This document shows positions 36,491 to 49,688 of a DNA stretch of 64,000 nucleotides, piece by piece. Location: the NCBI GenBank assembly GCA_026936325.1, contig JAPTHN010000001.1:97107859-97171858 (forward strand). Reading direction: 5' to 3'. Each line of letters opens with the position of its first letter. The first letter of the stretch is position 1. The notes under the pieces are model-generated. The model was not told the origin of the DNA and did no database searches. It saw nothing but the letters and a program-made list of their open reading frames with translations. Source of the stretch: Platynereis dumerilii. Taxonomy: Eukaryota; Annelida; Polychaeta; Phyllodocida; Nereididae. The position numbers were made by a program, and so were the translations under genes.

Positions 36491-37373
36491 GCATTTGTTT
36501 AATTGACCTGGAATGACCCATAAGTCATATTTGATCCGGGCAGCGACAAATGCTTTGTCAACTGTTTTTTGGTGAGTTAGTTATGACATTAAAAAATTGA
36601 TTGACAGAAATGAAAGGCAGGTATTAGTAATCTCTTTGACTATATGAAATAATAAGAGTGCAACAGTATTTAAAGAGGCACAACCTGATGCCCCACATGC
36701 TCTACTTTCTTGTATATTTACTTTTATATCTTTGTTAAGTCTTTCTTTGCTGACGGCTAAGATAACAATCACATAAAACATGCTTCTGCACAATTTTATG
36801 AGCATCTAAGGTGACCTGGCATGCTGCAAATACTCAATGTAAAATTATTCTTGAACAAGAGGGGTTTGGGGCATGTAGATGTTGCTTGAGGGCTTATGGG
36901 TGCCTGGATCTTTCGATGAACATATGACCTTGGAGCCCATGGAACCAGCTTATGGCTGCTGAAGAATGATGGAAATGGTAGAGAAGACAGAAACAAACAT
37001 TTGCAGACTATGTAGCCAAGGCAGGATTGCCACAAGGATCTGTAATTTGTATGTTGGTTCTTGCAGTACCTAGGGTGTCATCCAATTACCGCAAGGTAAC
37101 CAGGGTGCTATAGTCCCTCTCAGTCCAAGGGGAACAAGTGCCTGGGCTGGGTCAGCTTGCCAGCCCTTCATCAGCTGCCTCTATCTATAGCACCATCAAT
37201 ACAAGCTCTGGTAATTGCCTGCTGCCCATATCTGCTTACTAGTCCAACAGGCAAATCCAGTGGTTGGTAAAGCAGGGCAACAAGATGGTGCTCACATTGT
37301 GCCTCCTCCGATTTGATCTGACAATGTTCAGTTTCAGAAAATGCATTTGGGGCTAGATTAGTGTAATCATTTC

Positions 37374-37757
37374 CATGTATATATTTTTCATTATTTGGCA
37401 TGTTCACGAATTCGTGGAGGTGCAAAAACGAGCATGTACCAGTTCGTGGATGTGTAAAAACGAGCATAAGTGCTCGTGTATATGTGATAACTAACATTCG
37501 TGAATGTGCTTTATTATTCACTCGTGGATCTGCCAATACTAACATTCGTGGAGGTGTTACATGTTTCATTTTTAAGGTCAAAATTAGGTTTAGGGTTAGT
37601 TTCAGCCAAGTTTAGGGTTAGTATGTTCGTAATTACACCTACACAAATTCGTAAATGACAATATTTGACATCTCCACGAATGCTAAATTCGTGTATATGT
37701 TCGTTTTTGCAGGTTTACAAATTCGTTTACATGTCAAATATTGAAAAATATATACCT
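37374..37757. mobile_element. TIR element with 8-bp target duplication, hAT-like size class
   Basis: ATCATTTC at 37366-37373 is repeated at 37758-37765, and copy 2 has the single empty site (ATCATCTC near 16470). The ends, GTATATATTTTTCA with TATTTG, are inverted repeats. The interior repeats GTGGAGGTG/GTGGATGTG words after TTCGT or CTCGT and has two GTTTAGGGTTAG words (37598, 37610). No coding capacity. The 8-bp duplication fits hAT, but the superfamily is inference. Confidence 0.75.
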
Positions 37758-38739
37758 ATCATTTCTGGAATCATTTCAAGTATTCAATAAAACAAGAATG
37801 GAGGTTTGATTGGGTGAAGCGGGTTGTCCTCCAGAGTGAATTGGCTTTATTTTCAGTCCTTGTCAAATCAGTTTCGGTGGACAGCATTACACTTTGCAAT
37901 CACCCAAGGATCAGCTGCTAAGGTGACTTAAAGGACAATCTGCTGATAACAAATTCAATAAGTCTTGTCATGGCATGCTAATGAAGACTCAACCAGGGCC
38001 AAATGCATACCGTTTGTTTAAATAGATGTCACCACAGTTTCCATTATTATATTCACTTTGTCACAACTATAATATGTATCTGTGAATTATGAAAGAAACC
38101 AGATGAATAAGAGCCCATTGCCCTGGGTACAAATTCACTGTGTCATGATCACTGTCTACTGGATAGTTGCGGTGCTGAAACTGGTGTTCAGGCTTACCTT
38201 GGCTTCGGCAGAAGTGTCTTTTTGACCTCCACCACCCATACGAGTGAGGGCGAAATTTGTGAAATAGTAACTGTTGTTTAAATGGTGTCCCTGTGGTAGT
38301 TTGAATTGTACAGCTTAAGTGCCATGGTGCAAGCCTTTGTTATTTCAGCCAGTAAGTAATATGGATGGTCTGTGATATTGGCAAGAAATATGCAAAATAA
38401 ACGGTCAAGTTATTATGAATGATCTGAGCCATGAATGGAAGGGATTATCACAGGGAGGAAGGCTAGGGCCTTTGCATTTAAAAGTATCAATCAACAGATG
38501 TTAAACATTTGTAAATACTAAGCAATGCACTGAAATATAATATGCCCATTTCAGGCTGGCAAACGTCTGGTTTACTGGCCTTGGAACCAGTCAAGAAGAA
38601 ATTTAGCATGATGACTGTTCTAATGTTCTATTACCCCCATTTGCTACGACAATTCTCTCCCTATCTTCTGCTCCTTCCTTGACCCGGATAACCTAATCCT
38701 TGGGCCGGTTTAAGGCCAATTTGAGAGCATTGATTCTGG

Positions 38740-39740
38740 GCCACGCAGCCCATGCTGCTTTCCTTTCTTCAAAATGAGTAACTTGGGCAATGGGACCCAT
38801 ATGGCTCTGCCAAGCATACTGCCCCGTGGCAATGAACAGTGAATTCCCTTATTGTGCATTGTGCAATGTATGCAGCTTATCATACTACTCAAAGCTGCCC
38901 TGGTTATTCCTCTGTTGGGTGAGCCCTATATGTCTACCAAGCTTGTTCCTACGGCTACCAGATGCCTAAAATCCTATTTTTCCCTTACCTTTTCTCAACA
39001 TTTGCTGTGAATCTCTTCCATCAACCATTCCAGTCTAGTTCTTTACAAACTCAGCGTGTTCCTTTTGAAATCTTTTTTTTTGTTTCACTCAACTTTGACT
39101 CTTTTTACACAAAAACTCTGAGCCAGGCTCTATCCGTCACTGCCCTTTGCTTGTTTTGACCAAGTGCTTCTAAAGATGTTTGTGTTATATTTCACATCAT
39201 ATAACACGCTAAATAATATAGGGCACCACCTTGCACTTAAAAGTTTCAGCACATTGGATACAGCCACTTTTTTGCAGTTATCACCAAGTCTAAGTATAGG
39301 ATAGGATAAATTTATTTCCACTCCGCCATAATTGGATTACACTCCCTTTAAAGCCATATAAAAACAGGTCATTTTTTTAGAATTAGAGCTTTCTACCAAA
39401 TGGACATTGCAGACGTCTGCATGTTAAACTACTAATTTTATATTTTTGGACATCTGTATTATTTCATTTTAAAGCTCATACAGACGTCTGGATTTACAGG
39501 TGATTTCATTAGTAGGCCCTATGCGATTCTTAGGTTCTAAACAAACCAAATACATGACTTTTTAGTTAATCTGATTGGTTTAGAAATGACAGAACGTCAC
39601 ACATTTGATTTATCAAACGTAGTAAGTACTGGTTTAGCATTGATTCCTCACAACCAAGTGTGAATGACAAAAATCGCAAGGCAATGAAATCACCCTTTTG
39701 TGGAAACCACAGACATCTGCACATGATCTTCATTAAAATC
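38740..39740. other. copy-4-specific stretch, no gene seen
   Basis: There is no match to other unit copies beyond 38720. The palindromic word CAGACGTCTG occurs at about 39411 and 39480, with CAGACATCTG near 39711. No supported element ends. Confidence 0.45.
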
Positions 39741-40332
39741 AGAATCTAGTCTTAGCAGTCCCTCAAAATATTGGACATTGCAATATACTGATACTAATAT
39801 TAGGTGTTGTGTTAAACGAGGCAGTGGTCGCACAAATCATGTGATCTATCTTTTGTCTTGTCACGAAGTGCCAGCCTCTTAAAAGTGTTGCTTTATAGCC
39901 TTGTTATTTAATTTTTTTGAGGTTTTCAGAGGAAGTACTGAGGGAGAAATGGGAGAATGAGTTTCCCGAAGAAATACCATTGCCATTTGCAGCATAGGCC
40001 AGGCCGTCATCTTGTGTCTGTGTGTTCTTCAAGCTTGCATTTTGTTTCAACAACCACCACATGGAGTAATTTCAATCACCTTGATTAGAATTCCTCATTT
40101 AATGGCCATTCTCGTCCCAAATGTTCTTGATTGTTTCCCATTTTCATAAGCTGGCAGTTTTTCCCCTTTTTTCAATATCTTTCATGATAAGAGAGAAGCG
40201 TATCAGGTTCAATTGGATGCCTTTATTGTGATGATGGGCTGATAAACAACATGTAAGTGGATATTAAGCAAGCTGTCTGTCCGCCTATGATATCTGTAGA
40301 CATTAGAAGAAGGTCCCTCTCTGATTGAGAAC

Positions 40333-40563
40333 CATAGGCGTATGGGAGGGGGGTAGGGGGGGTGGTCGGCCCCCCAAAAGTTTGGGAAACAGTAAGATTC
40401 GGGCAAAAAGGCTAAAAAAATTTGGGCAGATGATTAGGTAAAAACTATTTAAAATTAGAGATTTCCAGGCTATTTCATTTGAAATGGTATTAAATTAAGA
40501 TCTCGAAATTCGGGCAAATGTCGCTCGGCCCCCCCCAAAAATCGCGCATCCCGTACGCCTATG
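40333..40563. mobile_element. hAT-like MITE with exact 8-bp target duplication
   Basis: TTGAGAAC at 40325-40332 is repeated exactly at 40564-40571. Inverted ends CATAGGCGTATGGG and CCCGTACGCCTATG enclose 231 bp with G- and C-runs near the ends. The sister site in copy 3 (about 29418-29432) is empty. The 8-bp duplication fits the hAT superfamily; no transposase is present. Confidence 0.9.
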
Positions 40564-42025
40564 TTGAGAACATGGATTATGGAATCATAAAAAACTTCTT
40601 TCTTTCTTTAGTCAAGTTGTCATTATTTTCTACCTGTAATGTATCGATCAACTATGTCATGATACATTTTCCATGTATTTGAATGGCGTTTCTACTAATT
40701 CAGACCCCACCCTGCCTAAAATGCTATATTCTAAAGCGTGACTTTTCTTTGTTGTTGTGCTGTCATATGCCTTTTTCTGATGTTTGTGAAGTTTGCCAGA
40801 GCTCGACTGGCTCTTTATGAAAGGAATAAAAAGGCATAGTTACTTTGCCTTCAATTAAATTCAGCCAATATCATTTGATGCAGGTATTGTAAACTGAGCA
40901 ATTGCTTCACGATGCGTTGGCCATTGTCAGCTGAAAAGTGAGGGCCAAGGCAAGCAAGAGCAGATTCTGAAGATTCAGGGATGTTGAATCACCTCTGCCT
41001 GAGCTGCCATTGAGTGGCATCAGAGCACTTCATCCTGTCGTAATGCCATACATTTAGGAATGGCTCTAGTGCTCATACGACATGCTCCCTTTGATTGTCT
41101 TAGCAGCCAGTGGCCCCAATCCATCTGACCTCATCTGAACAGTCACCTCCTCTCTGAGGCTCTCTTCCTCTGATGGGCTCTCTTTCTGCAATTGCACACC
41201 ACATTTGCTCCAAATCTATCCTCTTAAGGCCAATGGAATACTCCCCAAAATGCTCTGATGATGTGGGACTTCATGCAATGGATGATGTAAAGTCTGCAGA
41301 CCTCATTTCCTGAACATCTGAATAAGGCCATGCGTGCAAATGGCACATGGGTCAGGGCACATCAAGGGGCCACACAGGCCAACCACCGGTCAACATGGTC
41401 ACTGAACAAAGCAACTACTAAAGACTAGCACAGGATATGACTGCCAGCTTCTCCTTTGCACTGCTTTGCTTGCTGTACTCTGCTTGCTTTCTCCAGCAAT
41501 GTTGCTGGCCCCGTTGTTCATTCATTCAGAAAATTGACATCCCAATCTGACCTTTGTAAGGCAAAGCCAAGCACAATTGAATTGGCCAACCAACAGGCTG
41601 TCTGCCGCTTGGCTTAAACTTCATCTGGTCAGATGCCATGAAGGCATATTATACCCATATTACCTCCCTCTTAGTGCTTGAACTCTAGGGAATTCCCTTG
41701 CCCCCTTTGTTTCCTGAAAACTGTGAAACACTGTCGATGGGCACCATGTTGTCCATATGTGCCGCTTGGCCTAATATATAGGATGGCTGTGTTGTTTAAC
41801 CTTGGAGCCAAGGAAAATGTTATGCCAGAATAAATCTGAACAAAATTGCCAACCTGGTATTGTCCTATCCATGCAATAAGTAAAGGATAAGCTCCCAAAT
41901 GACCCCAATGCACACATTTTTTCCCAAGTGTTATATTTACAGTGTCCATGGTCTTTGAATGCTTAGAGGCCTCTGCATCAGAGAACAGTTACTTGTAAAG
42001 TGATTTCTTCTTTAGTTATCAATAC

Positions 42026-42838
42026 AGTGGTCCCTGCGTTATAAGACCCCTGTTGTTACATGTAGACCGATTTGCCTCATTTGACCGCCTTCCTCCCACT
42101 CTAGTAGTATTATTAGTGAATTTTGCACCCCCACAAGAGACTGCATCTCCATAAGAGACCGAAAGAATTTATTTATGTCACTAAAAGTGGGCAAAAAATT
42201 ATTTAAATTTAAAACAAAAATCCAGCTGGCAAAATACAGGGAGGTCAATCAACTTGGATGTACAAGCAAGATTGGAGATCAGTTTCTAGATTTACATATA
42301 GCACTATCAATGAAATTCACTGCCCATGATCCACTGGGACAGCATGCTTGGCTAAGCCAGAAGTATGCCCATAGTCACTTTCTTAGTACCACACCCTTAC
42401 AGCCAAATTGATGAATTTTAATAATCCCCGAGAAAACGAGCCATAACAGCCAAACTTTTATTTCATGAAATGCCCACACAGAAAGCGCTCTCCTATTTTA
42501 CTGCCATCAACAAAATTGCTTTCTATTATGTGATAACCGATCTGCACAAAAATCTTTGTTAATCAAATTCTAATACGCTTGTTGTCTTCATTTAAAATGT
42601 GAATTACCTTAGAATTAATATTCATGTTAAGAGTATTCCATGATTTTCTTTCACTCTAACAAAAATACTTAGAAAATGATAGTTTCAGATGATCATAAAA
42701 CTAAGATAATTATTTTGATTTTTTTGTGTCAAGATTTTCAACGTTAAATATTTGTGAAATTTTCTTGGATACTGATTTTATCCATCTTACACTATGTTTG
42801 TGTGAACAAAATAAATGAGCAAGCCTTTGAGTCAGCTG
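42026..42838. mobile_element. pogo-like element fragment at the array inversion breakpoint
   Basis: The end CAGTGGTCCCTG at 42026, preceded by TA, matches the element at 27219-28307, and ATAAGAC and AGAGACCG words follow as in that element. No right end is seen before the inverted array copy starts at about 42838. AT-rich sequence with no gene. Confidence 0.6.
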
Positions 42839-43963
42839 TTAAATTGGCCAGATACTGGACCAAGGATTAGGTTATCAAGGTCAAGGAAGGAGCGGAGAAT
42901 AGGGGGAGAATGAGATGGTCCACAATCAGACAAGGGGCAAATGGAGGAAGTAGAACAGCCCTCATTTCTGCTAGACTGGTTCCAAGACCAGTGAGGCAGA
43001 AGATCTCTTACCGGAAATTGGTGCACTATATTTCAGTGCACTGCATTGATTGCCATTTACAAGGGCCTGAACACCAGTTGATCAATACTTAAATGTGCAG
43101 GCCATTGCTCACTTCCCTGAGGTTATCCCTTCCATAGAAGGCTGAGATCCATCATAATCACTTGACCGTTTACATTGCATATTACATGCCAATGTCACTA
43201 ACTATTCACATTGATTACTTGCTGAAGTGACAGTTGCCAGGACCATAGTACTTAAGATGTACAGTTCCAACCGCCACAATGCACACCATTTCAGCAACTA
43301 CTGCACACATCACATCCACACTCTTTTACCATTTCGGCATGTGGGGAGTGCTTAAAATGCAATCCAAATGATCCAAGTGTAGAGGTTTTCAGACAGCTTT
43401 AAAATGAATCGACGTATTGTGTTGCGACACTTTCCAAATAAAACAAGACAGAAAAGATGGTCACTTATTGGTGCGAGTAGCCAAAAAGAGCTATTGTTGC
43501 TTGAGTATACAAATGTGATGTAGTTTGACCTTGCTCATAGGCTATTTTGCATTCATATTATGTTGTGCAGATGAAAGTGTTCAAAGTGCTCCTGGGTACC
43601 TCGCACATGACTTGGTAGACTTAAGACTAAAGGCTTGGGGGCCCTGGGAAGCAACAATCATATTTGTTACTTAATGCAGGTCATCCATTAGGCACAAAGA
43701 GCTGCCAGGCTGGTTGGTCACTCTTTACTGCATGGCAACATTTTCATGAAAGCAAAGGAACTTCCTGTTTGTAACAGTCAGTATGAAATACAATACAGTA
43801 GATGTCCTGCTGGGGGCAAAATATGAAATAATTTTTGGTTTGCCAAGCATCTGGTTAAACTTAGCTAACCATGGGCTCACCTGCTTTGCAAACAGAGGTC
43901 TCAAATATTCGGTCTCATATTTTTCACATCAAAGTTCTATGAGCCAATATTTGATATCGCTAA

Positions 43964-44370
43964 GGGACCGTTCAGAATTTATGACTGGGGCGGTTGGGAG
44001 TTTTGCTGGAACTTCCCGTCAAAAATTGATACCCCCCTTGAGTTTCATGCGGATTTTTAGTACCCCAACCTTAGGTTTCACACATATTGTTAGTAGGCCC
44101 CCTCAACATACAAAGCAATACTCACATATATACTGTTATACACGACCACGCGTACAGATTCTCGTCATTTCGCGGACTTTTGTGCCTAAAAAAGTCCAAA
44201 TAAAATGAGTTTATGCGTGTTTTTGAACATTTTTTCTTTGTTAAAATTTCTTACCCCCCCTTGGAAGTGTTGTCAAAAATTAACACCCCCCCTTGAAACA
44301 CGTGTGAAAAGTTAGTACCCCCTCGGCCAAAACTCCCACCCCCCCCCAGTAATAAATTCTGAACGGTCCC
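43964..44370. mobile_element. Tourist/Harbinger-like MITE with TAA target duplication
   Basis: Inverted ends GGGACCGTTCAGAATTTAT enclose 407 bp, flanked by TAA on both sides (43961-43963 and 44371-44373). A 3-bp TAA/TTA target is characteristic of PIF/Harbinger. The interior has runs of C and G near both ends. A fragment of a second copy is at 56366, also preceded by TAA. Confidence 0.75.
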
Positions 44371-47079
44371 TAATTTGAAATGGCACAACATGATACATGT
44401 ATTGTTATGCAATTTCTGCAATGTCATGTTCAACTTGTAGGTCACTTCCTAATAAGCAAGTAGATAGAGCCAATTCCCACTGAAAGGCAATACTGTCTAA
44501 CAGGTTAAACTAATTTGGCCTAATTTATATCTGTAGGGTAGGCCTAGATGTTCCCTGGATGCCAACTGAATGAGGATCATTGGAATGCAATGGCAAATTA
44601 CCAGCTGAAATGAGTCCTATCAATACCTGCACAGCCTGAAATGTCAAAATGTCACATTGGTTTCTTTCATCCATTCCCAAACAGTACCAATACAACCAGC
44701 TCATTAAAGGTACTTTGTGTCTATTATCACTGCACCACCACTGAGCAGTGATTATGTAAGCTTGACAAAAGAGTTCAACGAGGTTCAGGCAGCTCCGTCA
44801 ATGATCACAACACCATGACAGTAAAAATAAGTGTGGTCTTTTTACAATGAATGCAAACATCTAAAGAATTGGGGCTCGTAGTTTTAACATTGTATTCACT
44901 ATTCATGTCCTTTTTATATTCATATCATTTTTTATTCCCTATCTTGAATCCGTATTTAAAATAAAAGGCAAAAACGCAGTAATTTCAACATCACCATCTT
45001 ACCATCCAACAATGTTTCATGACTATTGTTTTAAAGTGCATGAAGTCAAATGATAAGTTCAAAACTCTAAGTTTTAGATTTTTTTCATTTGACACTTTAT
45101 GTTTTTGAAGACAGATCAAAGAAACTGCAGTCAGGACACATGCACTTTCCTTGCGTAAATTTTCTATCATGAATAATTATTCCAATATCGTAACCAGATT
45201 ACAAAAGAGAGCGTCTCCAACATTTAGTGAGTTGTTGCTCATAGAGATGTTTTGGTCCATTTAGGCACTCTTGAAAATAGCAAGCATCGATCGCAACAGG
45301 CATAAAATTGCTTTTCAGAGAACACAGTAAGAGGATAAAGGACCGAGAAGAATTTGGAGAAAGTGACAGCATTTACTGTAAGCATACATCATATGGCTCA
45401 GTCTGCAAGTCGAAGCTGAGCAGGCTTATGGAGCAGCTCGTTTGGGGTGGTGTAGCTCAAAATGACATTGTTGCCAAAGCCAAGCTAAGCCTCACCACCA
45501 GTTTCAGCACATAACCTATCCAGTAGACAGTGATCATGACACAATGAAGGTGCTCCCTTGTTATTCATCCGGATTCCACCATAGTCCATAGACCATGGTA
45601 AAGAAATGCAAAATAATGGCAACTATGAATTATGATGGGCATTGGTACAATGTATATAAACCAAATGGTTTGCATTTGGCCCCAGCTGTACCTGCTTTAT
45701 TAGCATATCATGGCAAGTATAACATTTCAACTTAAACAAAAAACAAAGCTTACGGCACCTAGTAGGGTCTGTCGTTGAATAAATGCTAAAACAATTAATG
45801 TAGTCCACAATCGCTGATAAGACAAGAAAATAAAACCAAACACCAATCCATTTAAACTCATGCAACCAATATTGTTGTTTTGTTGAATATTGAATTTGAT
45901 TTGAAAATAAGTAAGCTTTGTTTTCTTTTTTTTAAGTTGAAATGTTATGTATTTGATTTGAAAAATAATCAGACTAATTATATACTTTGTAGCTTTGGAG
46001 TTTTGTGATAGGTAGTTAGGTACACATAAAGTGAGCAGGACAAGATGTCAAAGTACTAGAAACTACCAAACTGAAGCTGCATAATCAAAAATGTACACTC
46101 GCATAACTATGGAGATATTAAGCAATGAATGAAAAGTTGATTGCACAAGAGGATTTAGGTCAGCGATATTGGAAAATCCAGGATGTGCAATTTCTAAATC
46201 TCAAGCAAAATATGCTTCTGATAAATGAGGGGGATTAAATTCAGGAATTGCAAATTAAGGACAGCAACAGGGAGACACTCTATAATCAAATTTAGCAAAA
46301 GCTCTAGAGTTCTTATTGGATTAAATTGTAGGACAACTTATTCAAAGGATGATAACTAGCGGCTCCCGATCAATGCCATTCCTGGGAATAAGTGTTATGC
46401 ACAACTGAAGATGGCAGGACTCATCTGGTTCATCTGGTTTTGTGCTCATCATCTCTCTGAAGGTTCTTAAAGAAACAAGAGCAAACAATTTCAAAGGGCG
46501 TCAAAATAATCTTTCTGTCTGATCTACTTGTTGCTCACTTTCATCTCCAATTATGGTTCTTCCTTCTTATTCCTTTGGGAAACATGCTCAGCAGAACTTA
46601 TCTGCACATGCTAGCAGGCAGTAAACACATACTCAATGGATGGTCATCCACAGAATTGCAGCACTGGTAATTATAGAACAGCAGCGAATAAATAACAAGA
46701 CATTAAAAGATAACTGAGGAGGAGTAATAATTTTGAGTTGTTGACAACAAGTTATGGTCGAAATTTACATGAAATAATGTTCAACTCAATTAGTGAAGGA
46801 AAATAAAAATTCACAAATATTCAAATACTATTGGTCGATTTATAATTTCTTATCCATCACAAAAAATGGCACCACTTATAACTTGGCACTCACGGCCCTA
46901 AAATAGGCCTAGATATATCTTGAAAGGCAAACAGAAAATTAGTCTATCAGATTCTAATATATAGGATAATAGCTTGCTTATATTTAATTAAATAAACCGA
47001 CAGAAAATTATTCCTAACTAACAGGAAAATTTTGTTTGACTTTTCCACCAAAATTGTTCTTTATATTAATTTTGTTGGC

Positions 47080-47190
47080 CTCAGACGTGCCTCGGACAAA
47101 TATCTGAGGCCAGAGTTACCGAGACCGAGTCCAAGGCCAAGGATTGGTCATCCGAGACCGAAACCGAGGCAAGGCCATCAAAAATGGACT
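47080..47190. repeat. GC-rich short repeat with GAGACCGA words
   Basis: GAGACCGA recurs with AAGGCC and GAGGCC words inside the tail of the inverted copy. It looks like a simple-sequence-derived patch of unknown origin. Confidence 0.45.
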
Positions 47191-47713
47191 CCAAAACAAA
47201 TATATATATATGTATGTAAAATCATGTCGAGGAATTTGCAGAAAAAATTTGAGTAAAATCTCATATTATAAAGAGCAAAGTGACATTCTATATCAAAATT
47301 CATTACAAGTTCCAATAGACCTTCAGGGTGATAACAATGACCTCATGCATGTACTTTGCATGGACATATTGGTCAGTAATGAAATTCATGCAAGTTCAAG
47401 GAGGTCCTTGGAACTAATTCAAAGCTGTCATGCTGAGTTCTGTGGGCTTGGTCAGGAGGTCATTTCCTTGAATGAGGTCAATCTAAGAGGGTTCAGTTCC
47501 TGAAGAGGGTACAAAAATGCTCAATGGAAGCAGGTCCACACACGCTCACCAAACTAACCTTAGCCTTTGAAGTGTGATAGAGTCCACGTTCACATTGCTC
47601 ATTTGAACCTACTTCAACACCATTGTTCGAACAGGCAGACATGAACCACTTGTCCACACCCCAGACTAATTGAAAGAGGTCTATTCAGACTGAACTTCGA
47701 TTGAATAGGACTA

Positions 47714-49688
47714 GAGTAGCGCGGGGCATGCAGCCCCCCTTAACTTCGAGGTGCGATTTGACCTACTTTTTGTGGTCGATTATTTAAATGCTTATGCTGT
47801 CAGGAAGGGATCACTTGACTCTAGGGGAGAGCGGGGCACAGTGAGACACTCTTTTTATTTTCAAATGTTCCAAAATGTTGGCAGTAACAAGTTAAATGAG
47901 ATCAGGTCCACATTGTAGATAATGACGTTGGGTGTATTGTCCAGTAGTTTCAGGTTCCTACCTTTTACAGATTTGGAGAAATTTTTAGTTACGTCCATGC
48001 TCATTAAGTGTCTCACTGTGCCCTGTGGGCGGGGCACAGTGAGACAGCAGGCGGGGCACAGTAAGACAGGGCATCAGCTGCCATAACGCTAAATCGTCAC
48101 GATCTAAAGAATTGTTCTATCAATTTCTGCAACAGAAACTACTGTACTCATATAAAATCAGCTGGCTAGATGATTTTTTAGGTCCTTTTTTTAGCATGTT
48201 TCGAAACTTCATCGCACAGGACACATGCACAACTTATTTAACCTGCCGCACCTGCTACACACTAATCAAAATTCTTACTGATGCTTCTCTGTGGATATGA
48301 CTTACTAAAATCAGTAGTTTATTGAAGGTATTTTGTTTTTAATAGTGAATAGTGAGCCATGCATTATATTCAGGTTGTTAGCTGTGTATTTTGCGATGTC
48401 TCACTGTGCCCCGCCTGAAACTGTCTCACTGAGCCCCATGAAGCTCTCTTTATACAATTTTTGAATCCTGTGAACCGGATGCCTGCATTGTGGTCCATCA
48501 GCTCACTAAACTAAGCCAAATAATCAAGGTTTGAATCCCCGGCAATTGATTTGCATTATACCATTTTTCTTGGGAATTATAACAAAAAGGCGTTTACGTG
48601 TAGCAAAATTAATTACTTTTACTGGCTAAAAACCAAAATATTGAAATTCCACTCTGGATATGAGGGGTAGGCATTCAGGATATAGGACAGTCTCCCACTT
48701 ACTTACTTTTTATACTATACAAAAGAGGGTTGATCTGTAAACAGTACCAGCTAGACGCTACGGGCTTTGTCTCACTGTGCCTGTCGTCTCACTGTGCCCC
48801 GCTCTCCCCTACTTATAACTAGTGAAACAAATGTCAACCAATTTTAATAAAGGAGTTACCCCCCTTTTTGTAAAAATATAAAATGGCCTTCTTACCCCAC
48901 CCATCGGGCAAGAAGCCCCCCTATTATAATCCTATGGCAATTTTTTTGTCGAGTGCATTTTTCAAGTTTCAAGTTTCAAGTTTCAAGTTTATTGACCATT
49001 AATAGTACATAAGTTGATAATCTATTGATATTGCATGAGTTTTTAAAAAATGGTTTTTGCTTGAAAGTTATTTCTTGGGGTTCTTCTATCATTTTTTAGG
49101 CATTCTATTCACTTTTTCTGAATTTCCGAATTTTTCTGTTCATGCATTCATTTTTTAATATATTTTGCCCTGTTTTAATTTTGGCCAAATTTTTTCGATT
49201 TCAATTAGCTGTTCTATCAAGATTTTAGGCAAAGTACACATTATGAAATGGTTCCTGAAGCAGCTTCGAGGCTTCAGTGAAGGGGGGCCTCATGCCCCAT
49301 ACCATGTGGGGGCTCTTGCCCCAAACTCACATATTTTAATTTGACCTCTATATATTGAGCTAAAATGCAAAAAATATGATCCAAATCATATTAATGTAAT
49401 GGCCATAAAGTGAAGCAATGCAGATATCCATTATCCTTTTAAAAATTTCCAAAGTTATTTCTGACAAACACTTTCAAAGAATTAATCAAAGTTACAAAAA
49501 CCATGCACCTTTTTTTGTTTCTTCAATTACTTCTATGGTTTGGTGCTGTTTGCCCTGAAAATTCGTGACGTAACCTAAAAAGCCTCTAGCTTCAATCCTA
49601 TCAATAAGAAAAAGCACCAAAAATGTAAGTTTAGATATAACCCTGGGGGGTCCTCTCACCTAACCCGGGCTTCTTTCCCCGACCCACT
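47714..49688. mobile_element. 2-kb insertion with CTA target duplication, carrying a second element
   Basis: CTA at 47711-47713 is repeated at 49689-49691, and the sister sequence at about 33798-33810 is uninterrupted. Ends AGTAGCGCGGGG and CCCCGACCCACT are imperfect inverted repeats. The element at 47822-48811 lies inside. A CAAGTTT-type repeat at 48966-48994 looks like a minus-strand LINE tail. The rest (49000-49680) has no gene. Confidence 0.6.
47822..48811. mobile_element. TIR element, GGGGAGAGCGGGGCACAG family (990 bp)
   Basis: Inverted ends TAGGGGAGAGCGGGGCACAG and CTGTGCCCCGCTCTCCCCTA are nearly perfect over ~27 bp. The internal word GGGGCACAGTGAGACA and its inverse recur (48031, 48052, 48396, 48423), so the element carries subterminal-like repeats in its interior too. 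The flanks suggest a TA target. No coding capacity. Confidence 0.85.

Larger units (their letters stand above)
28870..37050 (+). repeat. array unit, copy 3 (5'-truncated)
   Basis: This copy starts inside block C (28890 matches 8690 and 39800) and lacks blocks A and G, which are replaced by the element at 26790-28770. It continues through the core of C (29169-29210), B (30110-30480), the LINE insertion, D (33810-34130), a tail at 34140-35330 whose part 35050-35250 matches 60180-60360, and an end at 36530-36840 that matches 26340-26700. No gene found. Confidence 0.8.
37050..42025 (+). repeat. array unit, copy 4 (3'-truncated)
   Basis: This forward copy runs 37060-37215 (match 15640-15790), A (37770-37945), G (38280-38720), C (39800-40150) and B (41070-41430), and ends at about 42020, before D would begin (compare 33160-33190). 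It stops against the pogo-like end at 42026. The stretch 38740-39740 is specific to this copy. No gene found. Confidence 0.8.

Noticed and set aside
37595-37622. Interstitial telomere repeat
   Set aside because: There are only two TTAGGG-containing words, not in register, inside a TIR element.
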